From assembly GCA_030146605.1 (NCBI GenBank), contig JASLBO010000083.1, positions 1 to 7,751 on the forward strand: a stretch of 7,751 nucleotides of DNA, given 5' to 3'. This document shows positions 1-6,091 of the stretch, piece by piece. The position numbers and the translations under genes are program-made. The notes below the pieces were generated by a model, which worked only from the letters and a program-made list of their open reading frames with translations, was not told the DNA's origin and searched no databases. The stretch comes from Sphingomonas sp. Its GTDB lineage: Bacteria > Pseudomonadota > Alphaproteobacteria > Sphingomonadales > Sphingomonadaceae. Numbering within the stretch: the first letter of the stretch is position 1; the number at the start of each line of letters is the position of its first letter.

Positions 1-1383
1 CTGCTCAAGCCGGCGCTCTCGGGCGGCACCATCCGCTGCATCGGCTCGACCACCTACAAGGAATTCCGCAATCATTTCGAGAAGGACCGGGCATTGCTCC
101 GGCGCTTCCAGAAGATCGACGTCAACGAGCCCACGGTCGAGGACACGATCAAGATCATCACCGGGCTGCGCAGTGCCTTCGAGGGGCATCACCATGTGAA
201 ATACACGCCCGACGCGATCAAGTCGGCGGTGGAACTCAGCGCGCGCTACATCAACGACCGCAAGCTGCCCGACAAGGCGATCGACGTGATCGACGAAGTC
301 GGCGCGATGCAGATGCTGGTGCCGCCCGCCAAGCGCAAGAAGACGATCACCGCCAAGGAGATCGAACAGGTCATCGCGACGATGGCGCGCATCCCGGCCA
401 AGTCGGTGTCGTCCGACGACACCCGCGTGCTCGCCAATCTCGATCTCGACCTCAAGCGGGTGGTGTTCGGGCAGGACAAGGCGATCGAAGTGCTCAGCTC
501 GGCGATCAAGCTCAGCCGTGCGGGCCTGCGCGATCCGGACAAGCCGATCGGCAATTATCTGTTCTCCGGCCCCACCGGGGTCGGCAAGACCGAGGTTGCG
601 CGCCAGCTCGCCGAGATCCTCGGCATTCCGCTCCAGCGCTTCGACATGTCCGAATATATGGAGCGCCATTCGGTGAGCCGTCTGATCGGCGCCCCTCCGG
701 GCTATGTCGGCTATGACCAGGGCGGTCTCCTGACCGACGCGGTCGATCAGCAGCCGCATTCGGTGCTGCTGCTCGACGAGATCGAGAAGGCGCATCCCGA
801 TCTGTTCAACATCCTGTTGCAGGTGATGGACAACGGCAAGCTCACCGATCACCACGGCAAGACGGTCGATTTCAGGAACACCATCCTGATCATGACCACC
901 AATGCCGGCGCGTCGGACATGGCCAGGGAATCGATCGGCTTCGGCGAGAGCAGCCGCGAGGATGTTCAGGAAGAGGCCGTGAAGAAGCTCTTCACCCCCG
1001 AATTCCGCAACCGCCTCGATGCGATCGTGCCGTTCGATTACCTGCCGACCGAGGTCGTCGCGCGGGTGGTGGACAAGTTCATCCTCCAGCTCGAGCTCCA
1101 GCTGGCGGATCGCGGCGTCCACATCCAGCTCGACGACGAAGCCAAGACCTGGCTCACGTCGCGTGGCTATGACAAGCTATATGGCGCGCGTCCGATGGGG
1201 CGCCTGATCCAGGAGAAGATCAAGCAGCCGCTCGCCGAGGAGCTGCTGTTCGGCAAGCTCGTCCATGGCGGCGAAGTGTCGGTCAAGCTCAAGGACAATG
1301 CGCTGGCGTTCGAAGTCACCCCGGCCGCGCCCAAGCCCAAAAAGGGCGGCGGCAAGAAGGCCGAGAAGATCGAAGCGAAGTAA
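1..1383 (+). CDS. clpA: ATP-dependent Clp protease ATP-binding subunit ClpA, 5' end missing
   Basis: AAA+ unfoldase that feeds substrates to the ClpP peptidase in the cytoplasm. The open frame runs in from the window edge, so the N-domain and most of the first ATPase module (D1) are missing; 460 residues remain. The visible part opens in late D1 (IGSTTYKEF, then EKDRALLRRF, the arginine-finger region, then LPDKAIDVIDE). D2 follows, with Walker A GPTGVGKT at residues 190-197 of the visible part, Walker B VLLLDE at 255-260, sensor 1 around IMTTNAG and sensor 2 GARPMGR. The tripeptide IGF at 312-314 sits where E. coli ClpA has the IGL ClpP-docking loop, which favours ClpA over ClpB (ClpB lacks that loop and has a long coiled-coil middle domain, absent here). 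The C-terminus is a Lys-rich tail. clpS often lies just upstream in proteobacteria; that region is outside the window. Confidence 0.96.
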   Translation: MLKPALSGGTIRCIGSTTYKEFRNHFEKDRALLRRFQKIDVNEPTVEDTIKIITGLRSAFEGHHHVKYTPDAIKSAVELSARYINDRKLPDKAIDVIDEVGAMQMLVPPAKRKKTITAKEIEQVIATMARIPAKSVSSDDTRVLANLDLDLKRVVFGQDKAIEVLSSAIKLSRAGLRDPDKPIGNYLFSGPTGVGKTEVARQLAEILGIPLQRFDMSEYMERHSVSRLIGAPPGYVGYDQGGLLTDAVDQQPHSVLLLDEIEKAHPDLFNILLQVMDNGKLTDHHGKTVDFRNTILIMTTNAGASDMARESIGFGESSREDVQEEAVKKLFTPEFRNRLDAIVPFDYLPTEVVARVVDKFILQLELQLADRGVHIQLDDEAKTWLTSRGYDKLYGARPMGRLIQEKIKQPLAEELLFGKLVHGGEVSVKLKDNALAFEVTPAAPKPKKGGGKKAEKIEAK

Positions 1384-1403
1384 CGAACGGCTTTGGAAAT
1401 GCG

Positions 1404-1433
1404 AACGGGCCGGGAGGCGACTCCCGGCCCGTT
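1404..1433 (+). terminator. Intrinsic terminator-like hairpin after clpA
   Basis: A perfect 13-bp inverted repeat, aacgggccgggag (1404-1416) and ctcccggcccgtt (1421-1433), closes on a GCGA tetraloop of the GNRA type, 20 bases after the clpA stop. Only a short T run (about three T) follows, so it is a strong stem with a weak U tract. Its position between clpA and a gene with its own ribosome binding site fits transcription termination. Confidence 0.75.
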
Positions 1434-1516
1434 TCAGCGTCCGTATTTGGCTTGATCCCCGCGCCGGCCTGAATCATAACGGAGCCGCAACGCTCCAAAA
1501 GCCCCCGGGTCGCACC

Positions 1517-1521
1517 GGAGG
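1517..1521 (+). promoter_or_regulatory. Ribosome binding site GGAGG of the secreted-protein gene
   Basis: GGAGG lies 8 bases before the ATG at 1530. It fixes that start, which is also the one that gives a clean signal peptide. Confidence 0.8.
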
Positions 1522-1529
1522 ATTTCGCG

Positions 1530-2702
1530 ATGATCAGGGTGAATGCGCGGCTGCTTGTCGCGGGAACGATGTTGGCCTCGCTCGGTGGGGGCAGCGTAGT
1601 GGTTGCGCAAAGCGGAGACGCCGCGCCCGAGGCGCGCTACGTCATGGACGCCGGCACGATCGCCGGGATGATGGGCCAGGGCGACAATCACGAACTGACG
1701 CTGCGGCTCGGCTCGCGGCTGGCGCCGAGCGGAGCGCCCAGGGCCGATCATTTCATGCCCGCCGGGGCGAGGCTCGGCGCATCGGTGCCACTCGACACGC
1801 CGGTGCGCAGCGACGAGACGCTTCCCGCCAATTTCCAGCGCCCCAGGGGCCGGCTTCTGCTCTATTGGGGTTGCGGCGCCAAAGCGGGCCCGGGCCAGCC
1901 GGTGGTGATCGACTTCGCGAGGGTGGCCAAGGGCCAGATGCCCCCGGGATTGTTCTCGGCCAAGGTGCCCGCCGATCCCGGCCCGACGCTCGCCAACAGC
2001 CGCAGCTTCGGCCAATGGCCCAACGCGCTGAAGAGCAGGAGCATCAGCGGGCAATCCTCGCTGCTCGGCCAGCACCGCATCGCCGGCACCTACAGCCCCG
2101 AAATCGCCTTCGGGCTCGATCAGGATTTCATGGCAGGGCTGCGCGTCCGCTCGAGCGCCAACCCGGACGGCTCGACCGGGATAAGCTGGCAGGGCCTGGG
2201 CAACGCCACCGGCTATCACGCATGGGTGATGGGCGGGAAGGACATGGGTCAGGGCGGCGGCGACATGGTGTGGTGGAGCTCGTCGGCCAGCCAGGAATTC
2301 GGCGGCGGGCTGTGGAGCTGGCTCGCCCCGCCAACGGTCGCCCGATTGATCGGCCTCAAGATCGTGATGCCGCCCGCGCAGACCAGTTGCACCGTCCCGG
2401 CCGAGGTGAAGCGCGCCGCCGGCGAGACGATGATGGGCTTCGTCTATGCCTATGGACCCGAGGCGAATTTCGCCTTCCCCGAGCGGCCGCGGGATCCGAA
2501 GGTGGCGTGGAAGCCCAAATGGACCGCCCAGGTGCGCTATCGCTCGATGGCGATGTTCATGCCGGGCATGCCCAGCATGTCGGACATGCTGAACGGCCGC
2601 GGCGGCGAGGAAGAAGCAGGCGAGACGCCCGCGGCAAAGAAGAAGTGCAAGCCCAAGGGGCTCGGCGGCATGCTCAAGAAAGCCGCCGGCGTCGGCTGCT
2701 GA
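1530..2702 (+). CDS. Secreted protein of unknown function with a Met-rich C-terminal segment
   Basis: I do not recognise a named family. The 390-residue protein starts with a Sec-type signal peptide (basic MIRVNAR, hydrophobic core 8-25, plausible cleavage near AQ/SG at 27-28), so it is probably periplasmic or surface-exposed. The next part carries MDAGTIAGMM (39-48) and HELTLRLGS (54-62). A compact segment, GRLLLYWGCG (107-116) followed by GPGQPVVIDFA, looks like beta strands. Residues 218-235 (ISWQGLGNATGYHAWVMG) resemble the start of a fibronectin type III or Ig-like strand pair, and the stretch near 246-265 is rich in Trp, Ser and Gly. Residues 340-353 hold six Met in 14, followed by an acidic run and a basic tail (KKKCKPK) ending in Cys. 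Cys are at 115, 287, 373 and 390. It has its own ribosome binding site after the clpA hairpin and is followed by repeat element 1, so it is probably monocistronic. The FN3 comparison is a weak impression. Confidence 0.85.
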   Translation: MIRVNARLLVAGTMLASLGGGSVVVAQSGDAAPEARYVMDAGTIAGMMGQGDNHELTLRLGSRLAPSGAPRADHFMPAGARLGASVPLDTPVRSDETLPANFQRPRGRLLLYWGCGAKAGPGQPVVIDFARVAKGQMPPGLFSAKVPADPGPTLANSRSFGQWPNALKSRSISGQSSLLGQHRIAGTYSPEIAFGLDQDFMAGLRVRSSANPDGSTGISWQGLGNATGYHAWVMGGKDMGQGGGDMVWWSSSASQEFGGGLWSWLAPPTVARLIGLKIVMPPAQTSCTVPAEVKRAAGETMMGFVYAYGPEANFAFPERPRDPKVAWKPKWTAQVRYRSMAMFMPGMPSMSDMLNGRGGEEEAGETPAAKKKCKPKGLGGMLKKAAGVGC

Positions 2703-2713
2703 GCGCGCTCCAG

Positions 2714-2845
2714 ATCCTCCCTCGCGCAGCGGGGGAGGTGGCAGGCGCAGCCTGACGGAGGGGGCGCTTCGGCGGGCGACACGCGCGTGGAGAGACCCCC
2801 TCCGTCGCCTTCGGCGCCACCTCCCCCGCTGAAGCGAGGGAGAAT
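2714..2845. repeat. REP/BIME-like paired inverted repeat, element 1
   Basis: The left arm (2714-2764) and right arm (2796-2845) face each other across a 31-base spacer. The left arm is type A: an outer hairpin CCTCCCTCGC-GCA-GCGGGGGAGG with one mismatch, then an inner hairpin CAGGC-GCA-GCCTG, then ACGGAGGGGG. The right arm read in reverse complement has the same outer part, with a changed loop, but a type B inner hairpin GCGCC-GAA-GGCGA. The arms can fold separately or pair with each other as a long cruciform. It starts 11 bases after the stop of the secreted-protein gene and may also weaken read-through into the kinase gene. No REP-associated transposase gene is in the window. Confidence 0.85.
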
Positions 2846-2866
2846 TCGGGAGCTCCGCCTCCCAAC

Positions 2867-2904
2867 CCCCTCTTTGCCGCAGCCGAGGCTGAGTGTTAGA
2901 GGGG
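2867..2904 (+). promoter_or_regulatory. Possible stem covering the kinase ribosome binding site
   Basis: CCCCTCT (2867-2873) is exactly complementary to AGAGGGG (2898-2904), which is the Shine-Dalgarno-like sequence four bases before the GTG start at 2909. Between them lies a second perfect small hairpin, CAGCC-GA-GGCTG (2880-2891). Folded, the leader would hide the ribosome binding site. The pairing is seen in the sequence; a regulatory role is inference, and the 7-bp outer stem with internal loops is of modest strength. Confidence 0.35.
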
Positions 2905-2908
2905 CGGC

Positions 2909-4054
2909 GTGGCCAGGACAGAGCAAACCGCACGACGGCTGATGCCGGGGCAGGCGAGTACGCCCGGCCCGCTTTCACGCCCGTTCTTCGAAGACAAGGC
3001 GCGCGCCTTCTGGATGCTCCAGGCGGCCGGGTGGAGCGGCTATCTGCTGCTTCGCTTCGTCGTCTCGATCTCCAATACCGGCTTCGCGGTCGAGCGGATC
3101 ATCGCCGCGATCATCGAGGCGATCGTCGGCTATTGCCTGACCCTGCTGCTCTCGACGCTGTACGGCTATTACCGTCGGCTGCCGCGGATCACCGGCATCC
3201 TGCTGACGCTGGCGACGCTGGCGCTGGCGACGGTGATCTATGCGGTGATCGATGCCTTCACCTTCTCGTTCATCCGCGAGGACGATTCGGGCATCACCTT
3301 CGCGCTGGTGGTCGGCACGGTATTCATCAACTTCACCGTGCTAGCGGGCTGGTCGGCGCTCTATTTCGGGATCAATTTCTATCTGATCGTCGAGGAGCAG
3401 ATCGATCAGATGCAGCTGCTCGAGAACCAGGCCTCGTCGGCGCAGCTGGCGATGCTGCGCTATCAGCTCAACCCGCATTTCCTGTTCAACACGCTCAATT
3501 CGATCTCCACCCTCGTTCTACTAAAACAGACCGAGCGGGCGAACGTGATGCTCAGCCGGCTGTCGTCGTTCCTGCGCTATACCCTGGCCAACGAACCCAC
3601 CGCGCACGTCACGCTCAGCCAGGAAGTCGAGACGCTGAAGCTTTATCTCGAGATCGAGAAGATGCGCTTCGACGAGCGGATGCGGCCGCATTTCGACATC
3701 GATCCGCGCGTCGCCAATGCCCGGCTGCCGTCGCTATTGCTCCAGCCGCTGGTCGAGAATGCGATCAAATATGCGGTCACGCCGCAGGAGGAGGGCGCCG
3801 ATATCACCGTCACGGCTCGGCTCACCGGAGAACGAGTGCAGATCGCCGTATCCGACACCGGGCCAGGATTGATCGAAAGCAAACCGAGGCCGACTCTCTC
3901 AACCGGCGTGGGGCTCGCCAACATCAAGGAGCGGCTGGCACAGGCCTTCGGGCCTGACCATCGTTTCGAAACGCGAACGAAACCGGGGCAAGGTTTCAGC
4001 GTTGAAATCGAGATACCGTTCCAGCTTGAGGAACCGAACCGAGAGGCCGCATGA
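2909..4054 (+). CDS. LytS/YehU-type membrane sensor histidine kinase
   Basis: Sensor kinase that autophosphorylates on His and passes the phosphate to the regulator encoded next. The 381 residues begin with a short cytoplasmic stretch and four predicted membrane segments (about 33-54, 64-88, 94-117 and 129-160), with no recognisable extracellular sensor domain. A short linker leads to the His_kinase motif of the LytS family, YQLNPHFLFNTLNSI, with phospho-acceptor His190. The HATPase follows: N box LVENAIKY (281-288), G1 DTGPGL (316-321), G2 GVGLANI (333-339), then GQGFSVEIEIPF. The GTG start at 2909 is preferred because AGAGGGG lies four bases upstream; the in-frame ATG at 2942 has no such site. 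The 3' end overlaps the regulator gene by four bases (ATGA), so the two are translationally coupled. The signal sensed cannot be read from the sequence. No lrgAB-like targets are visible, so I give no symbol. Confidence 0.93.
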   Translation: MARTEQTARRLMPGQASTPGPLSRPFFEDKARAFWMLQAAGWSGYLLLRFVVSISNTGFAVERIIAAIIEAIVGYCLTLLLSTLYGYYRRLPRITGILLTLATLALATVIYAVIDAFTFSFIREDDSGITFALVVGTVFINFTVLAGWSALYFGINFYLIVEEQIDQMQLLENQASSAQLAMLRYQLNPHFLFNTLNSISTLVLLKQTERANVMLSRLSSFLRYTLANEPTAHVTLSQEVETLKLYLEIEKMRFDERMRPHFDIDPRVANARLPSLLLQPLVENAIKYAVTPQEEGADITVTARLTGERVQIAVSDTGPGLIESKPRPTLSTGVGLANIKERLAQAFGPDHRFETRTKPGQGFSVEIEIPFQLEEPNREAA

Positions 4055-4854
4055 CCATCCGTACCATCCTCGTCGACGACGAACCCCTGGCGATCCAGGG
4101 GCTCGAGCTCCGGTTGCAGGAGCATGAGGATGTCGAAATCATCGACAAATGCTCCAACGGCCGCGAAGCGATCCGCGCAATCAAGACCCACAAACCCGAC
4201 CTCGTCTTTCTAGACATCCAGATGCCCGGCTTCGACGGCTTCTCGGTCGTCCAGGGGCTGATGGAAGTCGAACCGCCGCTCTTCGTGTTCGTGACTGCCT
4301 ATTCGGACCACGCCATCCGCGCCTTCGAGGCGCAGGCGATGGATTATCTGATGAAGCCGGTGGAGCCCTCGCGTCTCGCCGACACGCTCGACCGCGTTCG
4401 CCAGCGGCTGGCGGAGAAGCGCGGCGTCGAGGAAGTCGACCGGCTCAAGGAAGTGCTCGCCGAAGTCGCCCCCGACGCCGTCGACGACATGGCGTCGTCG
4501 GACAGCGGCGAGATGGCGTCGAACCGCTTCGAGAAGCTCATCAACATCAAGGATCGCGGCCAGATCTTCCGCGTCGACGTCGACACGATCGAGCGGATCG
4601 ACGCGGCCGGCGACTACATGTGCATCTACACCGGCGACAACACCCTGATCCTGCGCGAGACGATGAAGGATCTCGAAAAGCGCCTCGATCCGCGCCGCTT
4701 CCAGCGGGTCCATCGCTCGACGATCGTCAATCTCGATCTCGTCCGCCAGGTCAAGCCGCACACCAATGGCGAATGCTTCCTCGTGCTCGATTCGGGCGCA
4801 TCGGTGAAGGTCAGCCGCTCGTATCGCGACGTGGTGGCGCGCTTCGTCCACTAA
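4051..4854 (+). CDS. LytTR-family response regulator
   Basis: DNA-binding partner of the kinase encoded just before it. The receiver domain covers about residues 4-120: acidic pair Asp9/Asp10, phospho-acceptor Asp55 in LVFLDIQMPGFDG, Thr82 (VTAY), and Lys102 in MKPVE. A charged linker (about 121-158) joins it to a LytTR domain (about 162-264) with INIKDRGQIFRVDVDTIERI, the GDYMCIYTGD strand pair, FQRVHRSTIVNL, and the end motif VKVSRSYRDVV. LytTR domains bind DNA through a beta-sheet fold rather than a helix-turn-helix. At 267 residues it has the normal length for the family. GAGAGG lies four bases before the ATG, inside the end of the kinase gene, and the ATGA overlap makes this a classic two-gene operon. 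All phosphotransfer residues are present. Repeat element 2 begins just after the stop. Target promoters are unknown. Confidence 0.94.
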   Translation: MTIRTILVDDEPLAIQGLELRLQEHEDVEIIDKCSNGREAIRAIKTHKPDLVFLDIQMPGFDGFSVVQGLMEVEPPLFVFVTAYSDHAIRAFEAQAMDYLMKPVEPSRLADTLDRVRQRLAEKRGVEEVDRLKEVLAEVAPDAVDDMASSDSGEMASNRFEKLINIKDRGQIFRVDVDTIERIDAAGDYMCIYTGDNTLILRETMKDLEKRLDPRRFQRVHRSTIVNLDLVRQVKPHTNGECFLVLDSGASVKVSRSYRDVVARFVH

Positions 4855-4862
4855 AGGCGCCA

Positions 4863-4988
4863 ATCCTCCCCCGCCAGGGGGAGGTGTCGCCGCAGGCGAC
4901 GGAGGGGGAGGTAAGCGACCAACCCGCCGTCGTGCTTCCTCCCCCTCCGTCAGGCTGCGCCTGCCACCTCCCCCTGGCGGGGGAGGAT
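4863..4988. repeat. REP/BIME-like paired inverted repeat, element 2
   Basis: The arms at 4863-4911 and 4938-4988 face each other across a 26-base spacer. The outermost 24 bases of the two arms are perfectly complementary, and each contains its own hairpin CCTCCCCC-GCCA-GGGGGAGG. The inner hairpins differ: the left arm is type B (TCGCC-GCA-GGCGA) and the right arm, in reverse complement, is type A (CAGGC-GCA-GCCTG). Arm order is therefore reversed relative to elements 1 and 3. It lies 8 bases after the response regulator stop and could act as a terminator or mRNA 3'-end stabiliser. Confidence 0.87.
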
Positions 4989-5051
4989 GATATTGCTTCC
5001 CGTTACCGTCGCGGCGGCGGCAGCGCATCGGGGTTGACCGCAAGGAACGGA

Positions 5052-5080
5052 TTGCGCGGTGCGACCGGGCGAACTAGAAC
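5052..5080 (+). promoter_or_regulatory. Candidate promoter of the PEP-mutase family gene
   Basis: TTGCGC (5052-5057) and TAGAAC (5075-5080) are 17 bases apart, a workable -35/-10 pair in a GC-rich genome, although only 3/6 and 4/6 bases match the sigma-70 consensus. The putative -10 overlaps the LexA-type box, as expected if the box represses this promoter. A second possible -35, TTGACC at 5034-5039, has no matching -10 at the right distance. Confidence 0.3.
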
Positions 5081-5091
5081 ATTACGTGAAC
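5077..5091. promoter_or_regulatory. Putative LexA (SOS) operator, GAAC-N7-GAAC
   Basis: GAACATTACGTGAAC is a perfect direct repeat with 7-base spacing. This is the reverse complement form of GTTC-N7-GTTC, the operator described for LexA of Alphaproteobacteria. It ends 15 bases before the ATG of the PEP-mutase family gene. A further GAAC at 5071-5074 lies just upstream but is not in phase. Confidence 0.6.
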
Positions 5092-5096
5092 GAAAT

Positions 5097-5101
5097 GGAG
5101 A
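5097..5101 (+). promoter_or_regulatory. Ribosome binding site deciding the start at 5107
   Basis: GGAGA lies five bases before the ATG at 5107. Two earlier in-frame starts, GTG at 5059 and ATG at 5095, lack such a site and would place the LexA-type box inside the coding sequence. Confidence 0.7.
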
Positions 5102-5106
5102 GCGTA

Positions 5107-5856
5107 ATGGCAAAGTTCGAAACCTTCGCGGCGCTGCACGTCCCCGGCAACCCGCTCATCCTGTTCAACGTCTGGGATGCCGGCTCGGCCAAGGCCGCCG
5201 AACGCGCCGGAGCGAAGGCGATCGCCACCGGCAGCGCCTCGGTTGCCACCGCGCACGGGATCAGCGACGCCGAAGCCCTGCCGCTCGCACTGGCGCTGGC
5301 CAATGCCGAACGGACCGTCGCCGCGGTTGATCTGCCGGTGAGCATCGATTTCGAGGGCGGCTATGCCGTCGACGAAGAGCCGCTTGCGCAGAACATGGCA
5401 GCGCTCGCCGCCACCGGCGCGATCGGCTGCAATTTCGAGGATCAGGTGATCGGCGGCGAGGGCATGCATCCCATCCACGTGCAGGCAAACCGCCTCGCCG
5501 CTGCCCGCCGCGGCACCGGTCCGGCCTTCTTCCTCAACGCGCGAACCGACATCTTCCTGCAAGCCAGGCCCGACACGCATGATCGCGCCAAGGCCGATGC
5601 CGCGATCGAACGCGCGCATGCGTATGCCGAGGCCGGTGCCAGCGGGTTCTTCGTTCCCGGTCTCGCCGATCTGAAGCTGCTCGAGCACGTCTGCGCCGCC
5701 TCGCCGCTGCCGGTGAACTTCATGGCCTTTCCCGGCGCACCCTCGGCCAAAGCCGTGGCCGAGGCCGGAATCGCCCGGATCAGCCACGGCCCCTTCCCGC
5801 ATTTGCTGGCGCTCAAGGCGTTCGAAGACGCGGCGCGCCAGGCCTTCGCGGACTGA
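5107..5856 (+). CDS. PEP mutase / isocitrate lyase superfamily protein
   Basis: A 249-residue cytoplasmic enzyme of the (beta/alpha)8 superfamily that makes or breaks C-C or C-P bonds next to a carboxylate using Mg2+ (PEP mutase, methylisocitrate lyase, oxaloacetate decarboxylase types). Motifs in order: NVWDAGSAKAAERAGAKAIATGS (21-43), matching the usual start of the barrel; DFEGGY (81-86), where PEP mutases have Asp/Glu metal ligands; GCNFEDQ (107-113), the acidic metal or substrate pair; NARTD (144-148) with the conserved Arg; then VPGL and GPFPHLL near the end. The KKCGH-type catalytic Cys loop of isocitrate and methylisocitrate lyases is absent (VIGGEGMH occupies that place), so a true lyase of that type is unlikely and the substrate is unknown. 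The ATG at 5107 is chosen from its ribosome binding site. A LexA-type box precedes it and repeat elements flank it on both sides, so it is probably monocistronic. Confidence 0.9.
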   Translation: MAKFETFAALHVPGNPLILFNVWDAGSAKAAERAGAKAIATGSASVATAHGISDAEALPLALALANAERTVAAVDLPVSIDFEGGYAVDEEPLAQNMAALAATGAIGCNFEDQVIGGEGMHPIHVQANRLAAARRGTGPAFFLNARTDIFLQARPDTHDRAKADAAIERAHAYAEAGASGFFVPGLADLKLLEHVCAASPLPVNFMAFPGAPSAKAVAEAGIARISHGPFPHLLALKAFEDAARQAFAD

Positions 5857-5861
5857 CAAAA

Positions 5862-5990
5862 ATCCTCCCCCGCGCAGCGGGGGAGGTGGCAGCGCAGCTG
5901 ACGGAGGGGGCCTCTCCACAAGCGATGCGCCAGCGGCCAAGCCCCCTCCGTCGCCTTCGGCGCCACCTCCCCCGCTGCGCGAGGGAGGAT
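5862..5990. repeat. REP/BIME-like paired inverted repeat, element 3
   Basis: The arms at 5862-5910 and 5942-5990 (49 bases each) face each other across a 31-base spacer. The left arm has a perfect outer hairpin CCTCCCCCGC-GCA-GCGGGGGAGG and a type A inner hairpin shortened by one base pair, CAGC-GCA-GCTG. The right arm, in reverse complement, has the type B inner hairpin GCGCC-GAA-GGCGA, identical to element 1. It starts six bases after the stop codon of the PEP-mutase family gene and separates it from the beta-lactamase gene. Confidence 0.87.
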
Positions 5991-6078
5991 CCACGTCCCA
6001 CGCCATGAATCCAGTTAATGGCTCCGCCGAGATTTGATCCTTTGCGCGTCCCCACCCTGCCGCCGCATCAAGCCGCCG

Positions 6079-6085
6079 AAGGAGA
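6079..6085 (+). promoter_or_regulatory. Ribosome binding site AAGGAGA of the beta-lactamase gene
   Basis: AAGGAGA lies six bases before the ATG at 6092, a strong match that fixes the start and keeps the whole twin-arginine signal. Confidence 0.8.
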
Positions 6086-6091
6086 CGCTCG

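Noticed and set aside
1..1383. Assignment of the first gene as ClpB rather than ClpA.
   Set aside because: The IGF docking tripeptide and the absence of the long middle coiled-coil between D1 and D2 fit ClpA.
1265..2755. A 496-codon open frame on the + strand from the clpA end through the secreted-protein gene.
   Set aside because: It is a shifted frame of both genes, passes through the terminator hairpin, and has Arg-rich composition.
1434..2978. A 514-codon open frame on the - strand across the secreted-protein gene.
   Set aside because: It runs antisense through a gene with a good ribosome binding site and signal peptide and through repeat element 1. Its product is low-complexity Arg/Ala/Gly/Pro, typical of GC-rich shadow frames.
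2893..3957. A 354-codon + strand frame overlapping the kinase gene.
   Set aside because: It is a shifted frame of the kinase; all kinase motifs lie in the frame starting at 2909.
5059..5106. An upstream GTG start for the PEP-mutase family gene.
   Set aside because: There is no ribosome binding site before it, the extra residues do not match the family start, and it would bury the LexA-type box in coding sequence. The ATG at 5107 has GGAGA at good spacing.
4149..5330. A 393-codon + strand frame over the response regulator and into the next gene.
   Set aside because: It is an Arg-rich shifted frame that runs through repeat element 2.
2714..5990. The repeated palindromes as a CRISPR array or as parts of one composite transposon.
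   Set aside because: Copies are separated by whole genes, differ in length and orientation, and there are no regular short spacers, cas genes, transposase gene or target duplications that I can see.
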